From contig JOAZ01000002.1 of assembly GCA_000720535.1 (NCBI GenBank), positions 248,001 to 312,000 on the forward strand: DNA of 64,000 bases. The letters run 5' to 3'. This document shows, one piece after another, positions 36,771-45,639 of the stretch. The notes beneath the pieces are model-generated. The model ran no database searches. It had not been told where the DNA came from and was given only the letters and a program-made list of their open reading frames with translations. The DNA comes from Streptomyces halstedii. GTDB lineage: Bacteria > Actinomycetota > Actinomycetes > Streptomycetales > Streptomycetaceae. The position numbers and the translations under genes were made by a program. Position 1 is the stretch's first letter, and the number at the start of each line of letters is the position of its first letter.

Positions 36771-36792
36771 CCGGTTCGAGGCCGGCTCCGGG
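36771..36792 (+). repeat. attR-like copy 2
   Basis: 22 bases match the tRNA end with one mismatch (T to G at 36781). It follows GTCGGAGAAGGTGTGCGGGG, similar to the approach to the first attR copy, and marks the right end of the accessory region. Confidence 0.8.
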
Positions 36793-36986
36793 TTCTCCCG
36801 CCTCGGGGCGGACGTGACGGCTGCCTCGGGGCGGCCCCCGGGGCCCTTTCCGGCCACCCCCGCCGTGCCGCTGCGGAGCCCGTCGCCGTGGCGTACCTGG
36901 GTGCCGTCGAGTCTTACTCCCGCCTGGGCTCCGTTGGTACGTTGAGATTCGGACTGTCGGACGTTTGTGCACGGGGTGGCTGCATC

Positions 36987-37439
36987 ATGGCATGGGACGA
37001 GTGGGAACAGCTCAAGAGCGAGGCGGCGCAGCGGGGTTCGACGGCTATGCGCCTCAACCAGTTGCCGGCCGAGGCGGGTTCGGGGGGTCCCGGGCCGCAG
37101 GGGGATCTCGCGGTCAACCAGCAGGATCTGGCCGCCGTGGGGGACAGCGCGTTCAAGCTCTTCGAGACCCTGGGCCGGCACGGGCGTGACGCCTGGTCCG
37201 TCAGTCAGACCGCGGCCAAGGACCTGACGACGCAGGGCTTCGCGCTCGGCGGGGGGCTCGACCATGTGCAGGAGCGGTGGGAGAAGCAGGTGCAGTCGCT
37301 GCTGGACGCCTGCGCGCACATCTCCAACCACATGGACTTCACGCAGAACGCCCACGCGGGGGACGAGTACCACATCTACTCCACCGTGAGCAGCATCTCG
37401 GCTCTCGACGAGGGCTTCACCGAGAGGACCCAGCGCTGA
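36987..37439 (+). CDS. WXG100-like small protein (first gene of a three-gene operon)
   Basis: A 150-residue, mainly helical protein without a signal peptide. It reads MAWDEWEQLKSEAAQRGST, DLAVNQQDLAAVGDSAFKLF, LTTQGFALGGGLDHVQERWEKQVQ and SALDEGFTERTQR. Its position and size match ESX-type small helical partners, though a canonical WXG motif is not clear. ATG 36987 has GGGTGG upstream. The stop overlaps the next start (TGATG). A role as secretion partner for the next protein is inference. Confidence 0.7.
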   Translation: MAWDEWEQLKSEAAQRGSTAMRLNQLPAEAGSGGPGPQGDLAVNQQDLAAVGDSAFKLFETLGRHGRDAWSVSQTAAKDLTTQGFALGGGLDHVQERWEKQVQSLLDACAHISNHMDFTQNAHAGDEYHIYSTVSSISALDEGFTERTQR

Positions 37440-39535
37440 TGGAACTCGAAACGCTGCGGAACGGCGACTTCGCCAAGCTCGGCGCGGCCCTCACCGCCTG
37501 GAACGAGATGATCGGCAAGCTGGAGACACTGGAGCAGGACGCCCGGGACGACCTCAAGGCCAAGTCGGACAAGGCGAAGTGGGCCGGCAGCAACGCCACC
37601 ATCACCCGGGAGTTCGTCACGAAGACGGCGGGTGAGTTCAGCGACGCCCACACGCAGGCGACGACGATCTACAACATCCTCAAGGACACCCGCGACGAGC
37701 TGGTGAGCTACAAGGAGGAGCTGGACCAGGCACTTGAGCGGGGCCGGAAGAAGAACATCACGGTGGTGCCCACCGGTGGGGGCGGCTTCACCGTCACCAT
37801 GCTCATCCACCCCGACCGCGCCGCCAAGGGCACCGAGGTCGCCGACCACTCCCAGCAGGACGTCGACCACCTCCGTGACGACGTGCAGCGGATCCTGAAC
37901 CGGGCGAGCGAGAGCGATTCGAGTGCCGCGCGCGTGCTGAAGGCCATCGCGGACCAGGCCGAGCTCGGCTTCTCCGGGGCGACCTACCGGGACCGGGACA
38001 CCGCGTTCGAGGCGGTGAAGAAGGCCGAGGAAGCGGCGAAGCTGATGAAGGAGAAGGGCGACGAGATGTCGCCCGAGGAGTTCCGCGGGCTGAACGAGAC
38101 ACTGCGCTTCTACAAGGACGACCCGCTGTTCCAGGAGCAGTTCGCCAGGACCCTCGGCCCCAAGGGGGTGCTGGACTTCTGGGCGGACCTCACCGACGTC
38201 TCGACGCCGAACGACCTGGCGCGCACCCAGCTGGACCAGCTGGGCGACTTCCAGAAGAACCTCAGCCTCACCCTGGCCGGGGCCACCCAGTCGGACAGTC
38301 CCGCCATGCGTCAGTGGGAGAACGACATGGTGAGGCTCGCGGGCGACCAGTACCAGACCCACGGGACGCGCGTGTACGGGTACCAGCTGATGAGCAACCT
38401 GATGCGGACCGGGGACTACGACGACCAGTTCCTCAACAAGTACGGCAACGCCCTGGTCGAGACCGAGAAGAAGATGAAGCTGCCGGGGAACTTCTGGACC
38501 GGCGTCGGCGGCCCGAACATGCCGAAGATGAACTTCATGGACGGCGACGACTTCGGCCGCGACCCGATGACCGGCTTCATGACGGCGCTCTCCAACAGCC
38601 CCGACGCCTCCACCGAGTTCTTCAACGCCAAGGAGCCCCAGGACAACGCCGCATGGGTCCTCAAGGAGCGCCCCTCCTTCGACGACACCCCGCTGAGCGA
38701 CGGGCCCAGCCCGGTGCTGGAGGCCACCGGCGCGGCCATGTTCGCGGCCGTGTCGGGCGTCGGTGACCCCGACGCCCCGGGCGCCGAGTTCGCCGAGCAC
38801 ACCCCGGAGCAGGACGAGGCCATGAAGCGCTCGCTGAAGTACCTCGCGGCCACGGGCAACGACTTCCCCAGCGAGATCCGCGACGACATGGCCAGGGCCA
38901 TGGGGAACCACGGCGAGACCGTCCACAAGGCGATGAGCGACCCCCTCGGCTCCCACGGACTCGACGCGGGCGACCTCATGGAGGTCAGCAAGCAGATCTC
39001 CCGGAACAAGGACACCTACGGCCTGCTCACCGAGCAGATGAACAACGCGATGATGGCGGACATCCTCACCGAGCAGAAGCACCCCGAGGACAGCCTCGAC
39101 AAGGCAGGCCGCACGGTCGGGTTCCTGGAGGAGGCCCGGTACCAGGCGACCAACGACAAGAAGGACGGGGACATCACCGACGCCTCGTGGAAGAAGGCGT
39201 GGACGTACCACCTCGTCGGCGGTGTGCTCACCCCGATCGGCGGCGGCCTCATCGGTGACCCGCTCCAGCGAGGCGTCGACGCGATCACGACCGCCTGGCT
39301 CCAGGACAAGACCAACGAGATCAACGCGACCGCGAGCGCCGACCACAAGGAGACCTACGAGGCGCGGAACGGGCAGCTCCGGGCCCTGGCCGACGAGTGG
39401 TACAAGGTGAACTCGGACTGGGCGGAGGACCCGGCGCACGAGGGGTACTCGAAGGACCACGGCGTGTACTCCTCCATCGGCGCGTCCGCCAACGACGGCA
39501 ACAAGAAGGCCGAAGGGGTGGCGGGCGACCAGTGA
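37439..39535 (+). CDS. Large WXG-like helical protein, possible type VII substrate
   Basis: A 698-residue protein without a signal peptide or membrane segment. The N-terminal 100 residues form a helical hairpin with TAWNEMIGKLETLEQDARD, DKAKWAGSNATITREF (W-A-G turn) and ILKDTRDELVSYKEELDQAL. Long helical stretches follow, and the C-terminus contains a Gly-rich patch (LVGGVLTPIGGGLIGDPLQ), then YSSIGASAN and NKKAEGVAGDQ. Helical-hairpin starts of this type occur in ESX/type VII secreted proteins, so an exported effector is plausible. No enzyme motif is seen. It is flanked by the small partner and a lipoprotein. Confidence 0.72.
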   Translation: MELETLRNGDFAKLGAALTAWNEMIGKLETLEQDARDDLKAKSDKAKWAGSNATITREFVTKTAGEFSDAHTQATTIYNILKDTRDELVSYKEELDQALERGRKKNITVVPTGGGGFTVTMLIHPDRAAKGTEVADHSQQDVDHLRDDVQRILNRASESDSSAARVLKAIADQAELGFSGATYRDRDTAFEAVKKAEEAAKLMKEKGDEMSPEEFRGLNETLRFYKDDPLFQEQFARTLGPKGVLDFWADLTDVSTPNDLARTQLDQLGDFQKNLSLTLAGATQSDSPAMRQWENDMVRLAGDQYQTHGTRVYGYQLMSNLMRTGDYDDQFLNKYGNALVETEKKMKLPGNFWTGVGGPNMPKMNFMDGDDFGRDPMTGFMTALSNSPDASTEFFNAKEPQDNAAWVLKERPSFDDTPLSDGPSPVLEATGAAMFAAVSGVGDPDAPGAEFAEHTPEQDEAMKRSLKYLAATGNDFPSEIRDDMARAMGNHGETVHKAMSDPLGSHGLDAGDLMEVSKQISRNKDTYGLLTEQMNNAMMADILTEQKHPEDSLDKAGRTVGFLEEARYQATNDKKDGDITDASWKKAWTYHLVGGVLTPIGGGLIGDPLQRGVDAITTAWLQDKTNEINATASADHKETYEARNGQLRALADEWYKVNSDWAEDPAHEGYSKDHGVYSSIGASANDGNKKAEGVAGDQ

Positions 39536-40071
39536 CCAGGCGATCGTTCCGGACGGCGGCGGCCCCGCTCGCGCTCTGCGCGCTCGCCCTGCTCGCGGCG
39601 GGGTGCGGCGGCGGGCGGGAGTACACGATGCCGAAGGAGCTGTGCGGCGTCCCCGTCGGGGAGAAGGAGCTGTCGCCTCTGCTCCCCGACGGTCAGAAGC
39701 TCGACGTGGCCGGAGACCCCCTGGTCACGTCGGCCAACCTGTGCGGCGTCTCGGTGGACGACGACCCGGCCGTCGACATCCAGGTCGAGAAGACCGAGAA
39801 GTTCTACGACCCGATGGACGAGTCCGAGGCCTTCAGGTTCACCAACCGAGAGAAGTCGGCCGGCCTGCCCTTCGAGGGCGCCGGTGCGACGGGCGACAAG
39901 CACGTCATGATCACCGCCCGGTGCGACGCGCCCGAGGCCGGCCACCTGATCGTGAACATCGGCGTCGGGGAGAAGGCCGAGAAGGACGTGGACAGGCGCA
40001 GGTCCGACCTGGAGGCGTTCGCCCGTGCCTTCGTTCCCTCGGTCAAGAAGGAGATGGGCTGCACAGCCTGA
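39532..40071 (+). CDS. Lipoprotein of the WXG-like operon
   Basis: A 179-residue protein. The signal peptide (RTAAAPLALCALALLAAGC) ends in a lipobox with Cys at about residue 25, so it is anchored to the outer face. The mature part has a charged run and the cysteine pairs LCGVPVGEKE and LCGVSVDDDP, then TARCDAPEAGHLIVNIGVGE and the end KKEMGCTA. GTG 39532 overlaps the previous stop. It could protect against or cooperate with the large protein, but this is unproven. Confidence 0.82.
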   Translation: MTRRSFRTAAAPLALCALALLAAGCGGGREYTMPKELCGVPVGEKELSPLLPDGQKLDVAGDPLVTSANLCGVSVDDDPAVDIQVEKTEKFYDPMDESEAFRFTNREKSAGLPFEGAGATGDKHVMITARCDAPEAGHLIVNIGVGEKAEKDVDRRRSDLEAFARAFVPSVKKEMGCTA

Positions 40072-40268
40072 TCACGGATGCCCGGATCCGAACGAGGCGT
40101 GGCCGTATACGAACGGATCATGCCCAAAAGCGAACGGGTCATGCCGGAATCCGAGCCCGCCGGTGGATGGAATTTCTCTCAAAGATCCTCCCCTGGCAGT
40201 AGAGTCATTGTTTTGCCTACCCATTACCCTTGTGGCAAGGCCGCGCAGGGTGGCCATGGAGGAGTGAG

Positions 40269-41129
40269 ATGAGGAGCAGCAACCCGGTCTTCTCGCGACG
40301 GGGGTTCAGCCGCGACAACGGCTACGCGGGCTTCAACGCGGCGCCACAGGCCGGGGCCGCCACCGTGGGGGCCAACCCGTACGCGACCAACCCCTACGCC
40401 CAGCCGGACACCCAGTACGGCGCCCCGCAGGCGCCGGCCCGGTCCGGAGCCATGACGATCGACGACGTCGTCACGCGCACCGCCATGACGCTGGGCACCG
40501 TGGTGCTCACCGCCGCGCTCGCCTGGGCCCTGCTGCCCGTCGACGCGGCCAACCTCGGCACGTCGTACGGCATCGGCTTCGGCGCCGCGCTCGTGGCCTT
40601 CGTCCTGGCGATGGTCCAGTCCTTCAAGCGCAAGGCGTCCCCGGCGGTCATCCTCGCCTACGCGGCCTTCGAGGGTGTCTTCCTCGGAGTGATCTCCAGC
40701 GCGGTCAGCACCTACATCGGCCCCGGCACGGTGATGCAGGCGGTCATGGGCACCATGTGTGTCTTCGCCGGTGTCCTCATCGCGTACAAGATGCGCTGGA
40801 TCCGCGTCACCCGCCGTTTCTACGGCTTCGTGATGGCCGCGGCCATGGGCTTCATGCTCCTGATGGTGGTCAACCTGCTGTTCAGCGTGTTCGGCGGCGG
40901 TGACGGCCTGGGCTTCCGCAGCGGCGGCCTCGGCATCCTCTTCGGCGTCATCGGCATCATCCTCGGCGCCTGCTTCCTCGCCCTCGACTTCAAGCAGGTC
41001 GAGGACGGCGTCAACTTCGGCGCGCCGCGCGAGGAGGCCTGGCTGGCCGCCTTCGGTCTCACCATGACCCTGGTGTGGATCTACCTGGAGATGCTGCGCC
41101 TGCTCTCCATCCTCAACGGGGACGACTGA
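40269..41129 (+). CDS. Bax inhibitor-1/YccA family membrane protein
   Basis: A 286-residue protein with seven predicted helices. An N-terminal tail of about 70 residues is rich in Ala/Pro/Tyr (NPYATNPYAQPDTQYGAPQAP). The helices follow as VVLTAALAWALLPV, SYGIGFGAALVAFVLAM, FEGVFLGVISSAVS, VMGTMCVFAGVLIA, FVMAAAMGFMLLMVVN, ILFGVIGIILGACFLALDF and AAFGLTMTLVWIYLEMLRLLS. The LDF motif and the VEDGVNFGAP turn are typical of BI-1. The function in bacteria is unclear, possibly Ca2+/H+ leak or membrane stress. ATG 40269 has GGAGGAG upstream. Confidence 0.93.
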   Translation: MRSSNPVFSRRGFSRDNGYAGFNAAPQAGAATVGANPYATNPYAQPDTQYGAPQAPARSGAMTIDDVVTRTAMTLGTVVLTAALAWALLPVDAANLGTSYGIGFGAALVAFVLAMVQSFKRKASPAVILAYAAFEGVFLGVISSAVSTYIGPGTVMQAVMGTMCVFAGVLIAYKMRWIRVTRRFYGFVMAAAMGFMLLMVVNLLFSVFGGGDGLGFRSGGLGILFGVIGIILGACFLALDFKQVEDGVNFGAPREEAWLAAFGLTMTLVWIYLEMLRLLSILNGDD

Positions 41130-41167
41130 CCCGGACGGGGACTGCCCCGCAGGACGCGTGACACGGA

Positions 41168-41198
41168 ACGGCCCGCAGGCACCGAGCCTGCGGGCCGT
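41168..41198 (+). terminator. Hairpin terminator of the BI-1 gene
   Basis: ACGGCCCGCAGGC (41168-41180) pairs perfectly with 41186-41198 around ACCGA. Confidence 0.88.
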
Positions 41199-41355
41199 CC
41201 GCGTGTCCGGAGCGTGCCGCGCCCGTCCGTGCCGTCCGCGTGTCCGGAGGGCGCGCCGCGTCCGGCGTCCGTGGCCCCGGCGCGCTCCCCACACACTCCC
41301 CGCGCTCACCGGCACCGGCTGGCGACCGTCCGGTACGGGCGCGTAGGGTCGCGGG

Positions 41356-41676
41356 GTGCTCGATACGACGCCCCTGATCACCGCCGTGGAACGGTTCGCC
41401 GACCGGCTGCGCAGCGCCCCGCAGAGCCGGCTGAGCCGCGGCCTGGCCGCCGACGCCCTGGCGACCGCCCGGGAGCTGGCCGCCCGCGCCCAGCGGATCG
41501 AGGCGCCGGACCGGGAACCGCGCGTCCTGCCGGACGCCGGGATGTTCGCGGTGGGCGACCAGCTCGCCGTCGCGGGACGCGACCTGGCCATGGCACTGGA
41601 AACGGCCTCGCCCCAGGAGTTGGACGAGGCCGTGCGTTGTGTCGAGGAGGCGGCGGAGCGGGCCTTCGCCCGCTGA
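41356..41676 (+). CDS. Small helical protein, function unknown
   Basis: A 106-residue, mostly helical protein: ITAVERFADRLRSAPQSRLS, ADALATARELAARAQRIEAP, then DAGMFAVGDQLAVAGRDLAM and ASPQELDEAVRCVEEAAER. GTG 41356 is chosen as the first start in the frame and has GGTCGCGG upstream. No domain is recognised. It stands between two convergent membrane-protein genes. Confidence 0.72.
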   Translation: MLDTTPLITAVERFADRLRSAPQSRLSRGLAADALATARELAARAQRIEAPDREPRVLPDAGMFAVGDQLAVAGRDLAMALETASPQELDEAVRCVEEAAERAFAR

Positions 41677-41713
41677 GGCCGTGGCGCCCGGGAGCCCTGG
41701 TCCCGCCGACGGC

Positions 41714-42595
41714 TCAGAACGAGGCGATGACGCGGTCCGCGAGGATGTAGACGTTCTCCTCGCCGCACGAGAAGGTCAGGGCGTACGCGCCCGACACCCC
41801 GGAGCCGCCCAGCAGGACCGGCGTCTCCCCGGCCCGCAGGGAGTCCGCGAGCCGTTCGGCGGTCTCCCGGTGACCCGGCGTCAGACAGAGGGTGGTGCCG
41901 TCCGCGAAGACGTACACGTCGAGCGTGCCCAGCGGTCCGGGGCGCACGTCCGTCAGTTCCGTACCGGTGACGGCGAGCTGCTCCAGGCGGTCCACGGTGC
42001 GCTCGTGGTCGGCGACCACCGGGGTCTGCACGGGGACGAAGTCCGGGTGCGAGGGGTGGCGGCGGCGGGCCGCGGCCAGCTCGGGCGAGTCCTCGGCGAA
42101 CTCCACCGATTCCGCGACCTCGGGCAGGTCCGTCAGCTCCACCAGCTCGTCCATCGCCTCCGTGGCGTCGAGGTCCATCGCCTCAAGACCGGCGAAGTCG
42201 GCCTGACGGGGCATGAAGAAGGGGGCGTCCTCACCGAGACCGGAGAGCCCGCCCAGCAGGGACGGGGCGTCGGCGGCGTCGCGGGCCTCCTGGGCGGCCC
42301 AGAAGGCGCGGGCCTCCGCGAGCTCACGCTCGCGCTCCTCGGCCAGCGCGTCGGCGACGGCCGCGCGTATCTCCTCGGCGGAGGCGGCGGTGTCCCGGTT
42401 CTGCTGCTCGGGCACGGAAGCGGAGGCGTGGGCACCCCTCGACTCCGCGAGTTCCGTACGCAGGGCGACGACCTGCTTACGGAGACCGTGAGCGGCGTGG
42501 AGTGCGGCGGCGCCGACGGCCGTGGCGGCGGCGGTGGTCAGCAACAGGGCAAAGGGCATGGCGCTCACTGACGTACTCCCGGTTTTGATCGACAC
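41714..42595 (-). CDS. Membrane-anchored protein, function unknown
   Basis: A 293-residue protein with one N-terminal transmembrane helix (about 13-33, MPFALLLTTAAATAVGAAAL). A coiled-coil-like segment (LRKQVVALRTELAESRG, AEEIRAAVADALAEERER) and a mixed C-terminal domain (YVFADGTTLCLTPGHRETAE, YALTFSCGEENVYILADRVI) follow. GTG 42595 is placed by AGGAAG six bases upstream; an ATG 12 codons later would also keep the helix. No catalytic motif is seen. Confidence 0.78.
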   Translation of the reverse strand: MSIKTGSTSVSAMPFALLLTTAAATAVGAAALHAAHGLRKQVVALRTELAESRGAHASASVPEQQNRDTAASAEEIRAAVADALAEERERELAEARAFWAAQEARDAADAPSLLGGLSGLGEDAPFFMPRQADFAGLEAMDLDATEAMDELVELTDLPEVAESVEFAEDSPELAAARRRHPSHPDFVPVQTPVVADHERTVDRLEQLAVTGTELTDVRPGPLGTLDVYVFADGTTLCLTPGHRETAERLADSLRAGETPVLLGGSGVSGAYALTFSCGEENVYILADRVIASF

Positions 42596-42714
42596 CCCCG
42601 ACTTCCTACATCAGCTTGGCCTGTTCGCGTGCCCGCTGTCAGTGCATTACGTCACGAATTGGACAGGTCTTTCGGCCCCCCACCGGCGGCCCTAAAGGCT
42701 CTGACCTGCACAAA

Positions 42715-42757
42715 CGAATCTCCCCCGGGACGCAGGTCACATCCTGGGGGAGATTCG
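42715..42757. terminator. Hairpin between the anchored protein and thiolase spacers
   Basis: CGAATCTCCCCC (42715-42726) pairs perfectly with 42746-42757 around a 19-base loop. It may serve the thiolase transcript (minus strand). Confidence 0.6.
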
Positions 42758-42847
42758 GTCACGTTCGGGGCTCGGGTCGGTTCGGACCGGTCCTCATGAG
42801 GAACGGGGCGGGCCCTCCCGCCGGGTTCCGGGACGGGCGGCCCCGGT

Positions 42848-44068
42848 TCAGCTCAGCCGCTCGATGACCATGGCCATGCCCTGGCCCCCGCCGACGCACA
42901 TGGTCTCCAGACCGAACTGCTTGTCGTGGAACCGGAGGCTGTTGATCAGTGTGCCGGTGATCCGGGCGCCGGTCATGCCGAAGGGGTGGCCGACCGCGAT
43001 GGCGCCACCGTTGACGTTGACCTTCTCCAGCGGGAGGCCGAGGTCCCGGTAGGAGGGGATGACCTGGGCGGCGAACGCCTCGTTGATCTCGGCCAGGTCG
43101 ATGTCGCCGACGCTCAGCCCGGCGCGCCTCAGCGCCTGCTTGCTGGCCTCGACCGGGCCGTACCCCATGATCTCGGGGGACAGGCCCGAGACGCCGGTCG
43201 ACACGATCCGGGCGAGCGGGGTCAGGCCCAGCTCCCGCGCCTTGGTGTCCGACATGATCACGAGGGCGGCGGCGCCGTCGTTGAGGGGGCAGCAGTTGGC
43301 CGCGGTGACCCGTCCGTCGGGGCGGAACGCGGGCTTGAGGCCCCGCACGCCCTCCAGGGTGACGCCGGCGCGCGGGCCGTCGTCCGCCGAGACGACCGTG
43401 CCGTCCGGGGTGGTCACGGGGGTGATCTCCCGCTCCCAGAAGCCGTTCTTGAGGGCTTCCTCGGCGAGGTTCTGCGACCGTACGCCGAACTCGTCCATCT
43501 CCTCGCGGGTGATGCCCTTGAGCCGGGCCAGGTTCTCCGCGGTCTGGCCCATGGCGATGTAGGCGTCCGGGACCAGGCCCTCCTCGCGCGGGTCGGTCCA
43601 GTCCGTGCCGGACTGCTCGGCGCGCGCCGCGGTACGGGCCTCGGCCTCCGCGAAGAGCGGGTTGTGCGTGTCGGGCAGGCTGTCGGAGTTGCCCTTGCTG
43701 AAACGGGAGACCATCTCGACACCGGCGGAGATGAAGACGTCACCCTCGCCCGCCTTGATCGCGTGCAGCGCCATGCGGCTCGTCTGGAGCGAGGAGGAGC
43801 AGTAGCGCGTGACCGTGCAGCCGGGCAGGTGGTCCATCCCCATCTGTACGGCGACGATGCGGCCCAGGTTGTTGCCCTGCTCGCCGCCGGGCAGCCCGCA
43901 GCCGAGCATCAGGTCGTCGATGTCCTTCGGGTCCAGCTCGGGGACCTTGGCCAGGGCGGTGCGGATGACGGTCGCGGTCAGGTCGTCCGCGCGCAGGTCC
44001 TTGAGGGATCCCTTGAAGGCCCGGCCGATCGGCGAACGGGCAGCAGAGACGATCACGGCTTCGGGCAT
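42848..44068 (-). CDS. Acetyl-CoA acyltransferase (thiolase family)
   Basis: A 406-residue thiolase for fatty-acid degradation or acetoacetyl-CoA metabolism. The acyl-carrying Cys is in [19 protein letters not shown] (about residue 90). The second active-site elements [26 protein letters not shown] (catalytic His) and [10 protein letters not shown] (Cys) are at the C-terminus. The GHP and CVGGG motifs confirm an active enzyme. ATG 44068 is taken because GGAG lies eight bases upstream; GTG 44071 is directly before it. There is no FadB partner gene beside it. Confidence 0.93.
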   Translation of the reverse strand: MPEAVIVSAARSPIGRAFKGSLKDLRADDLTATVIRTALAKVPELDPKDIDDLMLGCGLPGGEQGNNLGRIVAVQMGMDHLPGCTVTRYCSSSLQTSRMALHAIKAGEGDVFISAGVEMVSRFSKGNSDSLPDTHNPLFAEAEARTAARAEQSGTDWTDPREEGLVPDAYIAMGQTAENLARLKGITREEMDEFGVRSQNLAEEALKNGFWEREITPVTTPDGTVVSADDGPRAGVTLEGVRGLKPAFRPDGRVTAANCCPLNDGAAALVIMSDTKARELGLTPLARIVSTGVSGLSPEIMGYGPVEASKQALRRAGLSVGDIDLAEINEAFAAQVIPSYRDLGLPLEKVNVNGGAIAVGHPFGMTGARITGTLINSLRFHDKQFGLETMCVGGGQGMAMVIERLS

Positions 44069-44354
44069 CACGCGGCTCCATCGTGGCTGGAAGGCAGGAA
44101 GGGTGGGCTGACTTGGAAGTTACCCGTACGTATGGCCGGGGTCACCCGACGGGGTGTGTGATGCGGGCCTCTTTTCTAAGCAACCGCTCAGGTGTCTCTC
44201 CGGAGGCGTCGGGTCCGGTACGGCGCGGGCTCCGGCGGAGCTGTGTGCCGGGGTGTGTGCCGGGGCGTGAGCGGGGGTGTGCCCGCCGCCGCCCGAGGGC
44301 CGGGCGCACGGCCGGGCCCGCCCGTGCGCCGGGGTGCGCCCGGCACACGGGCCG

Positions 44355-44472
44355 CCGGTCCACAAGCGGGCCGTCACAGGCCTCCGGTCCTCAAGCGGGC
44401 CGTCACAGGCCGCCGGTCCTCAAGCGGGTCGCCAGGTGGCCTCCGGTCCTCAAGCGGGCCGCCACGTCGCTC
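44355..44472. repeat. Four-copy tandem repeat of 29-30 bp
   Basis: CCGGTCC[AT]CAAGCGGG begins at 44355, 44384, 44413 and 44443, with a variable CGTCACAGG-like tail. The last unit overlaps the stop of the SGNH hydrolase gene. It is likely a slippage product, and length variation between strains is expected. Confidence 0.85.
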
Positions 44473-45499
44473 CGGAGGGCGGCGGGGGCGGCGGGCCCTC
44501 GTCTTCCTCCTCCTGGTGCCGTACCGGTTCGGTGTGCGCGGGCAGCCTCCGCCGGCGCCGGTGCTTGAGCAGAGCCCACGGGGCCCGCGCCCCGGTGACC
44601 TCCGTGCCCGCCTCCCGGGCCGCCCGGGACGCCGCCTTGGCGACCGGCAGCATGTCCTCGCGCCGCCCCGCGTCCAGGTGGTCCGACTCCGGCCACAGCC
44701 CCAGCACCGCGCAGAGGGTCGGCAGCATCGCCATCGCCGCGGTCGCGTACCCCTCGGCGGAGGGGTGGTAGTTGTCCGGCCCGAACAGCTCCCGGGGGTT
44801 CGCCTCGAACTCCGGGCCGAGCAGGTCGCCCAGCGACACCGTCCGGCCGCCCTGCTCCACCGCGCCGATCGTCTGCGCCGCCGCCAGTTGCCTGCTGACC
44901 CGGCGGGCCAGCCACCGCAAGGGCTGGTAGACCGGCTCGATCGTGCCCAGGTCCGGGCAGGTGCCGACGATCACCTCCGCACCGGCGGTGCGCAGTCTGC
45001 GGACGGCCGTGCCCAGGCAGCGCACCGACTCCGTCGCCGGGATGCGATGCGTCACATCGTTCGCCCCGATCATGATCGCGCAGACGTCGGGCAGACCCGT
45101 GGGATCCGTCAGCACCAGCGAGACCTGACGCTCCAGATCGTCCGAGCGCGCGCCCGGCAGGGCCACGTTCCGCAGGTCCACCGGGCGCTCCGCCACCGCC
45201 GCCAGCCCGGACGCCAGGAGCGCCCCCGGGGTCTGGCCGGCCCGGCGCACCCCCTGACCGGCCGCCGTCGAGTCGCCCATGATCACGAAGCGCAACGGGT
45301 CGGCGGGCCCCGCGAACGCCACCCCGTACCGGCCGTCCGCGCTCGGCGGGACGGGTGCCGTGCCCCCGCCCACGCGCCGTTTCGCCAGCTGCACCTCGGC
45401 CAGCACCAGGCCCACCGTCGCCGCCCCGATCAGCCCGACGCTTCCTCCGCCGTAGGCCGCGCCCGCCGCGATCCGCCGTGCCACCCTCGCTCTCGACAC
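44450..45499 (-). CDS. SGNH/GDSL-family hydrolase with membrane anchor
   Basis: A 349-residue protein. The N-terminal helix GGSVGLIGAATVGLVLAEV (about residues 18-36) probably anchors or exports it. The catalytic Ser is in IMGDSTAAGQG, the Asn in IMIGANDVTHR and the Asp-His pair in GPDNYHPSAEG. This is an esterase/lipase-type fold, perhaps acting on cell-envelope acyl groups. GTG 45499 follows AGGAGG by eleven bases; an earlier in-frame GTG four codons upstream is possible. It is divergent from the cystathionine beta-synthase gene. Confidence 0.85.
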   Translation of the reverse strand: MSRARVARRIAAGAAYGGGSVGLIGAATVGLVLAEVQLAKRRVGGGTAPVPPSADGRYGVAFAGPADPLRFVIMGDSTAAGQGVRRAGQTPGALLASGLAAVAERPVDLRNVALPGARSDDLERQVSLVLTDPTGLPDVCAIMIGANDVTHRIPATESVRCLGTAVRRLRTAGAEVIVGTCPDLGTIEPVYQPLRWLARRVSRQLAAAQTIGAVEQGGRTVSLGDLLGPEFEANPRELFGPDNYHPSAEGYATAAMAMLPTLCAVLGLWPESDHLDAGRREDMLPVAKAASRAAREAGTEVTGARAPWALLKHRRRRRLPAHTEPVRHQEEEDEGPPPPPPSGATWRPA

Positions 45500-45639
45500 A
45501 GTCCGGTCCACCTCCTCTTGCCGTACAGCCGTACACGCACTACCTGCCCCGCGGGGGTACCGGCCCAATCGCTTCGCCTGATCCCGCGTGCTCTTGCGCA
45601 TAGTCTTGGCTGACCATCTCGGAGATCCCGGAGTACACG

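Larger units (their letters stand above)
34540..36792. mobile_element. Second, deleted element unit
   Basis: It runs from the first attR-like copy to a third tRNA-end copy (36771-36792). It contains a membrane protein, gpsA, a truncated ORF and a mosaic relic of the kinase/HprK cassette. This is consistent with tandem insertion of a related element followed by deletions. Confidence 0.5.
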
